64,000 nt of DNA from an uncultured Bacteroidia bacterium (GCA_902778105.1 CACYWN010000010.1:1-64000), one strand, 5' to 3'; positions 17,621 to 27,954 are shown, counted from the stretch's first letter. The notes: a model not told the origin generated them from the letters alone. Numbers and translations: made by a program.

Positions 17621-18538
17621 CTTGATCCACCGGTAGGCGATGATGCCGATGAGGACCGCCGCCAGGGCGGAGAGCAGCAGCATCACCAGGGACAGCATCG
17701 CATAGCCCAGGACGAACTTTCCGCTGAAGGTGCGGGGAACGGCGTCGGACTCGTTCTGCTCGGCGGTGGTGTCGGAATTGTACCGCATCCGCAGGTCGCT
17801 TTTCACGAACTGAAGGAAGCCCTTCCATTCCTTGAGGATCTGGATGGCGTTCACGTTGCCGCCGATGTAGCGGTTCTTCTGCGTGTCGGCGTAGTTGTCC
17901 TGGGCATAGTCATAGGCCTGCTTGAGCCGGGCCTCGGTCTCCGCGCAGAGGACGCTGTCCTTCAGCGCGAGCGCGACGGATTCCCCGTACAGGGCTGTCA
18001 GGGCGCTGGCGTAATGCAGGCAGCTGTCCAGGAGGGCGGCCTTCTCGGGGTCCGCCTCCTCCTGCGGGGCCGGCGCGAGCGCGAGCGAGTCGGCCCCCGC
18101 GAGGGAGTCGGCGGGCTGCCTCTTGAGCATGCCCTGCAGCGTTTCGTTCAGGAGCTCGTAGCGACGGAGACCCGAGCGGGCGGCGATCCGGTACTGGTCG
18201 TTCAGGAGCACCTGCTCGTGGAAGGCGGAGGTCACGCGCGAGACCTCCTCCAGGGCGAAGGCCATGTCGAAGGTGAACTCCGGCCGCTGGGTGTACAGCA
18301 TGATGGTCACCTCGTCGGCGGACTTGAGGACCCGGTCGAAGGCCTCCCGCTGCGTCCGGTTGTTCACCATCAGGGTGTCGGATTCCTGGGCCGATGCATA
18401 GGACTGCCGCAGCTCCTGCAGCAGGCTGTTCAGCGTGGACTGGAAGTCCTTCTCGGGGACCACGGCGCGGGTCGGAAGGGCCAGCGGCAGGGAAACGGCC
18501 AGGAGGACGGCGTATCGGTAGCGAGATCGAATGCGCAT
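17621..18538 (-). CDS. MscS-family channel, 5' part of a frameshifted gene
   Basis: These 306 codons encode a signal peptide (residues about 1-24), a largely helical periplasmic domain, and a membrane helix ending in GIIAYRWIK. The frame then stays open for some 280 codons with arginine-, proline- and histidine-rich sequence typical of a wrong frame, while good MscS sequence continues in the next frame. Removing one base near 17620 joins RWIK directly to MMLLIKAERSNPYW. The ATG at 18538 is 12 bases after the patatin gene stop. A sequencing error, a real mutation or a recoding event cannot be told apart here. Confidence 0.75.
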
Positions 18539-18549
18539 AAGGCCAGTCT

Positions 18550-21096
18550 TTAGAAGGTAAATCCGATGGAGGCGTACGTGGTGAATCCGGTGATGTCGCA
18601 CCACTGGACGGCGACCCGCAGGGGGCCGATGATCGTCTGCCGGGCGTATTCAGCGCCGAAGGCGTAGACTTGGGATCCCAGGAACATAAATTCGAAGGAA
18701 GAGTCCCGCAGGAAGACTCCGGCCCGGGCCGTCGCGTAATTCTTGCGCAGGAAGCGGTAGCGGAGGTCCAGCTGCGGCACGAGGGTGAGTTTGGCGGTCT
18801 CCCGGAAACCCAGGGGGAAGCCGAAGAAGGGAATCTGGCGCTCGGCGTACCGGTTCGGCAGGAAACCGCCCACGACCACGGCGTGCCTGAAGTTCATCTG
18901 TTCCGTTTCCAGCGAGTTGAAACCGAAGTAAACGGCAGGCTGGACCGTAAAATTCTCTCCGATGGTGAAGGCGGCCTCGAAGCTGCCCATGAAGCTGAAA
19001 TAGGGAAGAACCGGGTCTCTCCGGGTGAACCAGTCGTCGGGAACGTCCGGGGCGCCTTCGCTCTCATCGGAGGTATCACCTTCCGCCCGGGTCGGGAACT
19101 GGAAGCCTGCCGCATCGCCCTGGCTGCCGTCGTCAATGTCCTCGTCAGGATGATACTCCCAATTGTTATCCCAGTAGTAAGAGGGCTTCTTCCGCCCGTA
19201 GAAGACATAGCGGCCGTCGGCCAGGAACCGGACGCCCCGCGTGGGGAAATAGCCGTCGTCGAAGGTGTCGTGCTTGAAGGTCCCGAAACCGGAGAGCCAC
19301 AGACTCCGCCAGTCCCAGCCGTCGTTGTGGTCCGTGAAGCCCAGGCGGTGCTCGTAGGGATTCATTTCGGCCGTCACGCCGACCCGGAGGGAGCCTTTCC
19401 GAAGCCGGGAGTCTTCCAGGTAACCGTCCACGGCGGCGTGGAAGAGCTTCTCGTGGGTGTCGTTCGCCCAGCCGAGCGTCGCATTTGTCAGGCCCAGGCG
19501 GCCGACGATGCCGTAGGAGGGAAGGCCGATCCGGGACTTGGTGCCCCAGTCCACGGTCAGCGCCGGATTCGTGCCCAGCTTGAGATCCGCGGTCATGCGC
19601 ATGCCGGTCAGGCGGCGGGTGCCCAGGCCGTAGTGGAGGGCGACGGCCACGGTCTCGTCGGTATCGGCCCGGAGGCCGACGGCGAGGTCGTTCGTCTGGC
19701 CCTTCTGGCATTCGAAGACGAGGGTGTAGGGCTCTTCGGACCCTTCCAGGTGGTAGGTGACAGATTCGAAGGCGTTGGTGCCGTAGATGCTGTTCAGGAG
19801 GCGTTCGATGATGGTCCGGTCATATATCCCGTCGGCCGGGTAGTCCTTGGGGTGGAGGATCCAGCGCTTCTCCCGCTCCTTGATGCCGAGGAACTTGACC
19901 TCGCCCACCTTGACCTTCTTCTGGGCCAGGTTGAGGGCGGCCGGGTGGCTGGCGACCTCGGGCTTCCGCTTTCCGGCGACGAGCTTGGCGATGGCCTCGA
20001 ACAGCTCCTTCTGCTGGATCGCGTTCTGGTAGCCCTGGTCGATGATGTCATCGACGGAAGCGTCGTCGAAGGACAGCATCGTGTAGCCCTTCAGCTCGTG
20101 ATGGACGCCTACGTCCAGCATCTTGCGGGCAGGGCCGTTCGCGGAGGAGGCCAGGAGGGTGATGGTCTGCAGGAGGAAGTCGACGGGGGAGTTGAGCTCG
20201 TTCAGTTCGCGGTGGATGGACATGTCCGAGCCGATGATGATGTCCGCGCCCATCGCCTTGGCGATATCGACGGGATAGTTGTTCCGCATGCCGCCGTCCA
20301 GGAGCACCTCGCCGTTCTTGCGCACGGCGCGGAAGTAGAACGGAATGGCCATCGTGGAACGCAGGGCGTCGGTGATGCTGCCGGAGGTCCAGTACTTGGG
20401 CGTCATCGCGTACAGGTCCGTGGCGACGCAGGCGTAGGGGATGGGCAGGTCCGCGAAGCTGATGCTGTCCTGGTAGCCCACGGTCACGGAGCTGAGCATG
20501 TTCCGCACGTTCAGGCCGTACAGGAAGCCGTCGGGCATGCCGAGGCCCATCCGGGAGATGGACTCGTTGAGCATGTCGGCCGAACTGTGGCCGGACTCCG
20601 CCGCCATCTTGTCGGCGATCCGTTCGTTCTTCAGGCGGTCCGCCAGGTCCTCGTCATCGTAGTGGTGCGGGATGCGGAGCGTGTAAGTCTCGCGGTATTT
20701 GCGGAGTTTGTAGCCGATGTATTCCGTGGGAACGTCATCCGACATCATAATGGGCCATTCGATGGCGCGCACGAGGGAATCCAGTTGGTCGTGCTTGTAG
20801 CCCAGGGCGTACAGGCCGCCCACGAGGCCGCCCATGCTGGTGCCCGTGACGATGTCGACGGGAATGCCGAGCTCTTCCATATACTTAATCACGCCCAGGT
20901 GCGCGAGGCCGCGGGCGCCGCCGCCGGCGAGGACCAGGCCCACCGTGGGCCTGTACTGCCGGATGGAGTCCATCCGGGCCCGCACCTTGGCGAAGGCGAT
21001 GGAGTCGGCCGCAGGATTCGCACTGGGCAGGATTTGCGCAAAACCGGGAAGGGAAAGAGCGCAGGAGAGGACAAGCAGCGTTACAAGTTTTTTCAT
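18550..21096 (-). CDS. Patatin-like phospholipase with BamA-type barrel (PlpD-like)
   Basis: This 848-residue outer-membrane protein has a signal peptide (1-20). A patatin lipase domain follows at about 50-330, with oxyanion loop GGGARG at 58-63, nucleophile Ser87 in GTSMGG, and catalytic Asp267 in DGG. One POTRA-like domain (about 395-480) and a C-terminal beta-barrel ending ASIGFTF complete it. This is the type Vd (PlpD/FplA) layout, in which the barrel places a phospholipase A1-like domain at the surface. It is the first gene of a unit with the MscS channel and rhamnosidase genes. A TATATTTG box lies about 30 bases before the ATG. Confidence 0.92.
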   Translation of the reverse strand: MKKLVTLLVLSCALSLPGFAQILPSANPAADSIAFAKVRARMDSIRQYRPTVGLVLAGGGARGLAHLGVIKYMEELGIPVDIVTGTSMGGLVGGLYALGYKHDQLDSLVRAIEWPIMMSDDVPTEYIGYKLRKYRETYTLRIPHHYDDEDLADRLKNERIADKMAAESGHSSADMLNESISRMGLGMPDGFLYGLNVRNMLSSVTVGYQDSISFADLPIPYACVATDLYAMTPKYWTSGSITDALRSTMAIPFYFRAVRKNGEVLLDGGMRNNYPVDIAKAMGADIIIGSDMSIHRELNELNSPVDFLLQTITLLASSANGPARKMLDVGVHHELKGYTMLSFDDASVDDIIDQGYQNAIQQKELFEAIAKLVAGKRKPEVASHPAALNLAQKKVKVGEVKFLGIKEREKRWILHPKDYPADGIYDRTIIERLLNSIYGTNAFESVTYHLEGSEEPYTLVFECQKGQTNDLAVGLRADTDETVAVALHYGLGTRRLTGMRMTADLKLGTNPALTVDWGTKSRIGLPSYGIVGRLGLTNATLGWANDTHEKLFHAAVDGYLEDSRLRKGSLRVGVTAEMNPYEHRLGFTDHNDGWDWRSLWLSGFGTFKHDTFDDGYFPTRGVRFLADGRYVFYGRKKPSYYWDNNWEYHPDEDIDDGSQGDAAGFQFPTRAEGDTSDESEGAPDVPDDWFTRRDPVLPYFSFMGSFEAAFTIGENFTVQPAVYFGFNSLETEQMNFRHAVVVGGFLPNRYAERQIPFFGFPLGFRETAKLTLVPQLDLRYRFLRKNYATARAGVFLRDSSFEFMFLGSQVYAFGAEYARQTIIGPLRVAVQWCDITGFTTYASIGFTF

Positions 21097-21126
21097 TACG
21101 GAAAAGCGTGGTTATTCTTTAACTTT

Positions 21127-21134
21127 CAAATATA
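21127..21134 (-). promoter_or_regulatory. -7 box of the patatin operon
   Basis: TATATTTG on the minus strand, 30 bases before the patatin ATG. The -33 element is degenerate. Confidence 0.55.
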
Positions 21135-21155
21135 CGGTTTTTTTCCAAGAATTGT

Positions 21156-21163
21156 TACCTTTG
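21156..21163 (+). promoter_or_regulatory. -7 box for the small membrane protein-DPP operon
   Basis: TACCTTTG is a perfect TAnnTTTG box, 21 bases before the ATG at 21185. It is divergent from the patatin promoter. Confidence 0.55.
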
Positions 21164-21184
21164 TATATCCAACAAGTTTGCATT

Positions 21185-21631
21185 ATGGCTAAGACAACCG
21201 GAAAAATCATTGCATGGATCATCGTGATCCTGCTGCTCGTGGGAGCTGGCTTCGGCTATTACAAATTCATGTGGGTGTTCAGCGACGGTACGAAAACCGG
21301 CGAACTGAACTCCCTTACCTACACCGGATACATCTGGAAGACCTATGAGGGCGAGATGATCCTCTCCGGCTACGGCAACAAGGCCGGGCAGAGCGGGACG
21401 GTCCAGTCCAAGATCTTCAAGTTTTCCGTGGACGACAAGGCCGTCGCCGAGCAACTCCAGCAACTCACCGGACAGCGGGTCACCGTCCATTTCAAGGAGT
21501 ACAAGGGTGCCCTTCCCTGGCGCGGTTATGAACGGGCCATCGTGGACCGGATCGACAATGCCGAACCCGTCGTGAGCGAACCCTCCAACCGTCTTCCTTA
21601 TGATGCTTCCGCCGAACAGGTCTTCCTATGA
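21185..21631 (+). CDS. Small membrane-anchored protein of unknown function
   Basis: This 148-residue protein has one N-terminal membrane helix (about residues 8-28) and a compact beta-rich domain. The stretch FSDGTKTGELNSLTYTGYIWKTYEGEMILS-like region at about 33-62 carries the most striking pattern, a GxKTG turn followed by KTYEGE. I recall similar short proteins as widespread in Bacteroidota without known function. The domain may be OB-like, but that is a guess. ATG at 21185 follows a good promoter box. The stop overlaps the peptidase start (ATGA), so the pair is coupled. Confidence 0.85.
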   Translation: MAKTTGKIIAWIIVILLLVGAGFGYYKFMWVFSDGTKTGELNSLTYTGYIWKTYEGEMILSGYGNKAGQSGTVQSKIFKFSVDDKAVAEQLQQLTGQRVTVHFKEYKGALPWRGYERAIVDRIDNAEPVVSEPSNRLPYDASAEQVFL

Positions 21632-23616
21632 GAAAATACATGATCCTTCTGGGCGCCACCCTCGTGGGCGGCGCTCTTTTTGCCCAGCCCCGTATCCTGG
21701 GAACGCATGCCGCGCATGACGGAAAACTCCTGACGATGGAGGACGCCGTCGCCAGCCGGGCCGTCTATCCGGAGAACCGCTATTATACCTGGCTCAACGA
21801 CAACGAGTACCGGTTCCTCAACGGATCCCGCTGGGATTCCGACCGGGTGGACGAAAACCTGGAACTCCCGCAGGACCTCTCCGGCTGGACGGCCTTCACC
21901 GAAGGGAACAGCCTCTATATCACGGACTACAGGGACACGGTCGCCGTGGCCGTCTCCAACGACCGCGAGATAGTCTACGGCCAGTCCGTAAGCCGGAACG
22001 AATTCGGCATCGACGGAGGAATCTTCTGGTCCCCCTCCGGAGCGAAACTTGCCTTCTACCGCAAGGACGAATCCCGCGTGACGGACTTTCCGCTCCTGGA
22101 CATCGAGACCCGGACCGGCGGGTTGGAACTCCTGAAGTATCCGATGAACGGGATGGACTCCGAAATCGTCTCCCTCGGGATCTACGACCTGGAAAAAGGA
22201 AGCACCGTGTACCTGAATGTGCCGGATTTCACCCCGGAGCGCTTCCTGACAAACATCAGCTGGTCACCGGATGACAAGTCGGTCTATGTCCAGGTTCTCG
22301 ACCGCACCCAGCACCATCTGAAGCTGAACCAGTACTGTGCCGCGACAGGACAGTTCATCCGGACGCTCCTCACCGAGGACAATGACGCCTGGGTGGAACC
22401 GCTGGACCCGGTTCACTTCGTAAAAGGACGCCGCGACCTGATGATTTACCGCACCGACAACCGGGACGGTTTCAGGAGCCTGTATCTGCTTGACACATTG
22501 GGAAATATCCGCCGCATCACGGACGTGGACGCCGATGTCGAATATGTCGGCAACGACGGAGTGGACATCTTCTACACCTCGGCCGAGGTCTCCCCCATCG
22601 AGAACCACCTGTACAAGATGAGCGTCAAGGCTCCCGCGAAGAATGCCGTCAAGAAGGCGAAGTTCGGGAAGCCGGTCGCCCTTACTCCGGAACGCGGCTG
22701 GCACGCCATCTCGATGAATGATGCCTGTACCTGGTTCTTCGACCGCTACTCCAACCTGGATACCCCGGGAATCACGCTGCTGCGCAGTACGGACGGAAAG
22801 AACACCCGGACCTTGCTGGAAGCGGCCGACCCGCTCGCCGAATACGCCTCCTGCGCCGTCGAACTGGGCACTGTTCCCAGCGCGGACGGCCAGTTCGACA
22901 ACTATTACCGGCTCTATTACCCGAAGGATTTCGACCCTGCGAAGAAGTACCCGGTCATCCTGTATGTCTACGGCGGACCGCATTCCCAGATGGTCCAGGA
23001 TTCCTGGCTCGGGAACGTGCGGATGTGGGAAATGCTGATGGCCCAGAAGGGTTATCTCGTCTATGTCCAGGACAACAGGGGCACTTCCAACCAGGGCGCC
23101 GCTTTTGAAAAAGCCATCAACCGCCAGTGCGGACAGGCCGAAATGGCCGACCAGATGGTGGGTATCCGCCGCCTGATGGAACTTCCCTATGTGGACAAGG
23201 ACCGGATCGGCGTCCATGGCTGGAGCTATGGCGGCTTCATGACCATCAGCCTGATTACGAATTACCCGGACGTGTTCAAGGTCGGCGTTGCCGGCGGACC
23301 GGTCATCGACTGGAAGTGGTACGAAATCATGTACGGCGAACGCTACATGGATACGGAAGCGACGAACCCTGAAGGATTTGCGAAAACTTCCCTGATCAAT
23401 AAGGCAAAAGACCTGAAAGGCAAGCTCCTCATCTGCCAGGGCGCCGTGGACAACACCGTCGTCTGGGAGCATTCCCTCAGTTTCGTCGAGGAGTGCATCC
23501 GGAACAATGTCCAGGTGGACTACTTCCCCTATCCGACGGACCAGCACAACGTGATGGGCGTCCGCCGGATCCACCTGATGGACAAGGTGACGATGTATTT
23601 CGAGGACTACCTGTAA
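21628..23616 (+). CDS. Dipeptidyl peptidase IV-type S9 serine peptidase
   Basis: This 662-residue exported peptidase removes dipeptides, typically Xaa-Pro, from peptide N-termini. It has a signal peptide (cut near LFAQ), a beta-propeller domain (about 50-420) and an alpha/beta-hydrolase domain. The triad is visible: Ser533 in GWSYGG, Asp608 in GAVDNTVVW and His640 in TDQHNVMG. It is somewhat shorter than usual family members. It works in the periplasm on imported peptides. The start overlaps the preceding small membrane protein gene, and the end overlaps the convergent pectinase gene by 10 bases. Confidence 0.93.
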   Translation: MRKYMILLGATLVGGALFAQPRILGTHAAHDGKLLTMEDAVASRAVYPENRYYTWLNDNEYRFLNGSRWDSDRVDENLELPQDLSGWTAFTEGNSLYITDYRDTVAVAVSNDREIVYGQSVSRNEFGIDGGIFWSPSGAKLAFYRKDESRVTDFPLLDIETRTGGLELLKYPMNGMDSEIVSLGIYDLEKGSTVYLNVPDFTPERFLTNISWSPDDKSVYVQVLDRTQHHLKLNQYCAATGQFIRTLLTEDNDAWVEPLDPVHFVKGRRDLMIYRTDNRDGFRSLYLLDTLGNIRRITDVDADVEYVGNDGVDIFYTSAEVSPIENHLYKMSVKAPAKNAVKKAKFGKPVALTPERGWHAISMNDACTWFFDRYSNLDTPGITLLRSTDGKNTRTLLEAADPLAEYASCAVELGTVPSADGQFDNYYRLYYPKDFDPAKKYPVILYVYGGPHSQMVQDSWLGNVRMWEMLMAQKGYLVYVQDNRGTSNQGAAFEKAINRQCGQAEMADQMVGIRRLMELPYVDKDRIGVHGWSYGGFMTISLITNYPDVFKVGVAGGPVIDWKWYEIMYGERYMDTEATNPEGFAKTSLINKAKDLKGKLLICQGAVDNTVVWEHSLSFVEECIRNNVQVDYFPYPTDQHNVMGVRRIHLMDKVTMYFEDYL

Positions 23617-24983
23617 GTCTCGAAACGGACGTTATTCAGCTGAAGCATCCCGGCGTCATCGACCTGGGATGCTTCTTCCGTATAGAAGAAGAGGCAATCC
23701 TTCAGGGTGATGCCATGGATCATCTGCAAAGTGCCGGAAGCCTTGATGCCGATGCGCGTATCCCGGCAGATGACATGGGAGATATGGATGTCGGTAAAGT
23801 CCGGAAGGAAAGCCTCGGATTCAGCGGCAACCGCATCGTCCCGGCCGACGGGACGGTCGGCATAGGAAGTTTCGAAAACCACGGCTTCTCCCTGGATATC
23901 AGACATATAGATATCGGAAATCCAAATGTTTCCAGTCTTTCCGCCCCGTTCCGGCGCACTCTTGAACCGCAGGCCCGTGTCCGTCCCCGAGAAGGTATTG
24001 TCCTGCACGATGATATTGAACATTCCGCCGGAGAATTCCGAGCCGATGACAAAGCCGCCGTGGGCATGGAAGACGGTGTTGTCCACGATGAGGATGTTCT
24101 CACAGGGACCGCTTTTCAGGGCATCCGCCCCCGCTCCGGCCTTCAGGCAGATGCCGTCGTCGCCCACATCGACGGTATTGTTCACAACCAGCACGTTCCG
24201 GCACTGCATCAGGTCGATGCCGTCACCGTTCTGTGCATTCCAGGGGCAGCGCACCGTCACCCCGTCGATCGTCACTTCCTTGCAACGCTGCGGGACCAGA
24301 TGGAACTTCGGGGCATTTTGGATGGTAACACCTTGAAAAAGAATTCGTTCACAGTCCGTAAAACGGATCAGGTGCGTGCGCATCTTTTCCTGGGCCTCAT
24401 AGGTGTCGGCAATGTTGTCGAAGGAATGCAGGTCAAAGGGATACCAGAGATCCCCCTTGGGCGTCACGGTGCCGCCCATCCGCTTGAAGGCATTCCATTC
24501 CGTATCGCTCACTTTCCCCCGCTTTACGCCGCGCCACCATTCGCCGTTTCCGTCGATGATGCCTTCTCCCGTGATACTGATGTCGGTCCGCTTGCTGGCC
24601 GTAATTCCCGGAACAGCCTTCCCTTTCTTCAGATGGGCTGCCCGGTCAGGCGTGAGCAGGATCACCGCGTTCTTCTCCAGATGCAAGTCGATATGGTCCT
24701 TCAGGGAAATGGGCCCGGTCAGGAAAATACCGGCCGGCACCACCAGATGTCCGCCACCCTGTTTGGCCAAGGCTGAAATAGCCTTGGAAAAGGATTCGGT
24801 ATTGTCGGTCAAGCCGTCCCCCACTCCGCCGAAATCCGTCAGCAGAACGGTCAATGCAGGGATGGACGGCTGAGCCGGCTCCTGAAGGGCCACCGGCAAG
24901 TTCTGGTAATACTTCTCATAGGACCCCGCACGGGCGGACAGCGCCAGGACGGCAAGGAGGATCGATATGCAGATTCTTTTCAT
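23607..24983 (-). CDS. GH28 polygalacturonase-type glycoside hydrolase
   Basis: This 458-residue secreted enzyme has a signal peptide (cut near LSARA) and a right-handed beta-helix. GH28 active-site motifs occur in order: NGDGIDLMQC, VGDDGICLKAG (the acidic pair), HGGFVIGSEFSGG and GLRFKSAPERGG (the Arg-x-Lys). It should hydrolyse galacturonic acid bonds in pectin or rhamnogalacturonan. ATG at 24983 is chosen because it starts the signal peptide and follows the promoter box TATCTTTG by 18 bases. The nearby GH106-type and CE1-type genes fit a pectin-degrading set, though these genes are not in a SusCD operon. Confidence 0.93.
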   Translation of the reverse strand: MKRICISILLAVLALSARAGSYEKYYQNLPVALQEPAQPSIPALTVLLTDFGGVGDGLTDNTESFSKAISALAKQGGGHLVVPAGIFLTGPISLKDHIDLHLEKNAVILLTPDRAAHLKKGKAVPGITASKRTDISITGEGIIDGNGEWWRGVKRGKVSDTEWNAFKRMGGTVTPKGDLWYPFDLHSFDNIADTYEAQEKMRTHLIRFTDCERILFQGVTIQNAPKFHLVPQRCKEVTIDGVTVRCPWNAQNGDGIDLMQCRNVLVVNNTVDVGDDGICLKAGAGADALKSGPCENILIVDNTVFHAHGGFVIGSEFSGGMFNIIVQDNTFSGTDTGLRFKSAPERGGKTGNIWISDIYMSDIQGEAVVFETSYADRPVGRDDAVAAESEAFLPDFTDIHISHVICRDTRIGIKASGTLQMIHGITLKDCLFFYTEEASQVDDAGMLQLNNVRFETYR

Positions 24984-25001
24984 GTCAAAACGGTTGTCCT
25001 G

Positions 25002-25009
25002 CAAAGATA
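25002..25009 (-). promoter_or_regulatory. -7 box of the GH28 gene
   Basis: TATCTTTG on the minus strand is a perfect TAnnTTTG box, 18 bases before the ATG. Confidence 0.55.
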
Positions 25010-25080
25010 AATGTTATCTTCATAAAATTTCACTATATTCGCATATAAATCAAGAAGTCTTTTCCAACCGACCCACTTGC

Positions 25081-25875
25081 ATGAATCACCTACCCGATAT
25101 CGAACAAGTTGTCGCCATCGTCCGGGAAGCTTCGTCCCTGATGGTCCGGGACGGGTTTGAAATCCAGGAGAAAGGCGCGCCGGAGAACATCGTGACCTCC
25201 TCGGACGTCGCAGTCCAGCATTTCCTGACCCGGCGGCTCGAAGCGCTCCTGCCCGGAAGCGGATTCCTGTGCGAAGAGGAGGACTATGCCGATACGTCCC
25301 ATCGGCAGGTATGGATCATCGACCCGATTGACGGGACGACCAATTATGCCCGCGGCATCGGCTTCTGCTGCATCAGCGTTGCTCTCACGGAGGACGGAAA
25401 GCCCGTGCTGGGCGTTGTCTACAGTCCCTGGAGGAATGAGTTATACTGCGCCCAGGCGGGAAAGGGAGCCTTCTGCAACGGACAGCCCATCCACGTTTCC
25501 GGGCGGTCTTTCGAAAACGGGCTGCTGTTCACCGCCATGAGCACCTACCGGAAGGATCTCGCCCGCACGTGCAGCGACATCATCTATGACCTTTACCAGG
25601 AATGCAACGACCTCCGGAGAACGGGCTCCGCAGCGATGGAACTGTGCCTGATGGCCACCGGAAAGGTCGAACTCTACTTCGAAATCCGCCTGTATCCCTG
25701 GGACTATGCCGCTGCAGCGCTGATCCTCCAGGAAGCCGGCGGAACCATCTGCGGATTCGACGGAAGCTTTCCTCCCCTTAACCGGACCTCCCCGGTCATC
25801 GCCGCCAATACGGCGGAGAACTGCCGCAGGATCCTCGATACCGTGCACCGGCATCTCACGGAAATTCCCTATTGA
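25081..25875 (+). CDS. Inositol monophosphatase family protein
   Basis: This 264-residue metal-dependent phosphatase has all three family motifs: the acidic EEE(D) site in CEEEDYADTS, DPIDGTTNYARGIGF at about 81-95, and WDYAAAALILQEAGG near residue 213. Likely substrates are inositol-1-phosphate, a sugar phosphate or 3'-phosphoadenosine phosphate (CysQ-like); sequence alone does not decide. A weak promoter match TATATTCG lies at 25034-25041. The secreted esterase gene follows after 15 bases, so the two may be co-transcribed. Confidence 0.92.
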   Translation: MNHLPDIEQVVAIVREASSLMVRDGFEIQEKGAPENIVTSSDVAVQHFLTRRLEALLPGSGFLCEEEDYADTSHRQVWIIDPIDGTTNYARGIGFCCISVALTEDGKPVLGVVYSPWRNELYCAQAGKGAFCNGQPIHVSGRSFENGLLFTAMSTYRKDLARTCSDIIYDLYQECNDLRRTGSAAMELCLMATGKVELYFEIRLYPWDYAAAALILQEAGGTICGFDGSFPPLNRTSPVIAANTAENCRRILDTVHRHLTEIPY

Positions 25876-27009
<1,134 letters not shown>

Positions 27010-27033
27010 CTCCCGATTACGTGAGAACACGGA

Positions 27034-27068
27034 GACGGCTGGCTTCCGGGCCAGCCGTCATCGTTTTT
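27034..27068 (+). terminator. Rho-independent terminator after the esterase gene
   Basis: A perfect 10-bp stem (GACGGCTGGC / GCCAGCCGTC) with a six-base loop is followed by ATCGTTTTT. There is no matching T tract on the other strand, so it serves the plus-strand unit. Confidence 0.88.
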
Positions 27069-27072
27069 CCCG

Positions 27073-27510
27073 CTACTTGTACCGGCGGAAGGTATAAGTG
27101 GTCTTCGTACCCAGGGATTCTTTCTGAATGACCAGTTTTGCACGCGTCATTTCAAGGACCTTGTATGTTCCGGAAAGGCGCATTTCGTATTTGAGGCCTT
27201 GCGTGAGCCAGAGCGTCTTGGTAAAACTGAGCTGTTTCCTGGAGGCGTTGTAGGAAAACTGCGAGCCGTCGACATCCACATCCTTGAGGTCGAACTGCGT
27301 GAAGCTTCCTTTCTTGGCAAGTGCAATGCGGGGCTCACTCAGGGAAAGGTAGAAATGGACGCCGGAGTAATCGACCTGATTCTTGGATTCCAGTGCCCAT
27401 ACGCCGTAAATCGATCCCGACAGATCACCGGTATGACGGATCCTCGTTCCCCCGCAGGAAGTGAGCAGGAGCAGGCTGACAAAGGCAGCAGCAATTAAAA
27501 TCTTCTTCAT
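27073..27510 (-). CDS. Small lipocalin-like lipoprotein, unknown role
   Basis: This 145-residue lipoprotein has a type II signal peptide with lipobox LLTSC at about residues 15-19. The mature part looks like a small beta-barrel: GVWALESKNQVDYSG and alternating hydrophobic strands up to TYTFRRYK. The WxL-type opening and size fit lipocalin-like proteins of Bacteroidota, which often bind small hydrophobic ligands, but no ligand can be proposed. It is a single gene, with no clear promoter box upstream. Confidence 0.82.
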   Translation of the reverse strand: MKKILIAAAFVSLLLLTSCGGTRIRHTGDLSGSIYGVWALESKNQVDYSGVHFYLSLSEPRIALAKKGSFTQFDLKDVDVDGSQFSYNASRKQLSFTKTLWLTQGLKYEMRLSGTYKVLEMTRAKLVIQKESLGTKTTYTFRRYK

Positions 27511-27699
27511 ATTACCAGTTCGTTGACAAGTATGTAATTCATTATTTATCAGTTAACTTCTAAAAAGGCTGGCCTTTCCTGGGTCTTGTTTCTTTCCGGT
27601 TGCCATGATGCCGTCATTTCAGTATATCTACAAAAATAACGTTTTTTCTGGAAAAAAGTTAGTATTGTATTCGTTGACCACTGACTCGGAAGGGTTGAT

Positions 27700-27950
27700 C
27701 GTATTTTTATGAAAAGGGCCTCCACCAGGGTGAAGGTCCTGCGTAAATAGATGAACACAAGGTGTTCGGTCTCTGAGTGGAGACAGAAAAGCCCATTTTT
27801 GCTTCCTGCGAGAAACCTAAGTGCGTCGTCGGAGGCGTTTACAAGGGTTTTTGCTTCCGACGAGGACCCCTTGGAAATCGATCGCCGGGTACATCTGAAT
27901 GTACAAGTTAGACGAAAAAAGGCACCTGCATCGCTGCATGTGCCTTTCTT
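27700..27950 (+). ncRNA. Candidate structured small RNA, five tandem hairpins
   Basis: The gap of some 440 bases between the lipoprotein gene and tRNA-Val has no convincing reading frame but a run of good hairpins. They are at 27716-27739, 27753-27767 (perfect GAACAC/GTGTTC), 27769-27784 (GTCTC/GAGAC), 27827-27862 (ten pairs, one G-T) and 27889-27904 (GTACAT/ATGTAC). They end at a hairpin (27921-27944) followed by TTTCTTTCT, which can serve as terminator. TTTTTGCTTCC occurs twice (27796 and 27848). TAGTATTG at 27660-27667 is one mismatch from a -7 box. It could be a 6S-type or Bacteroidales-1-type RNA, or an orphan. Confidence 0.42.
27915..27944 (-). terminator. Terminator of tRNA-Val, probably bidirectional
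   Basis: GGCAC-a-TGCA-gcga-TGCA-g-GTGCC on the minus strand is followed by six T residues, 11 bases after the tRNA. On the plus strand the same stem is followed by TTTCTTTCT. Confidence 0.82.
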
Positions 27951-27954
27951 TCTG

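Noticed and set aside
24984-25004. Longer GH28 start from TTG at 25004
   Set aside because: It would run into the -7 promoter box and add residues in front of a normal signal peptide.
27716-27904. Series of hairpins considered as a CRISPR array
   Set aside because: The hairpins differ in sequence and length and there are no equal repeats with constant spacers.
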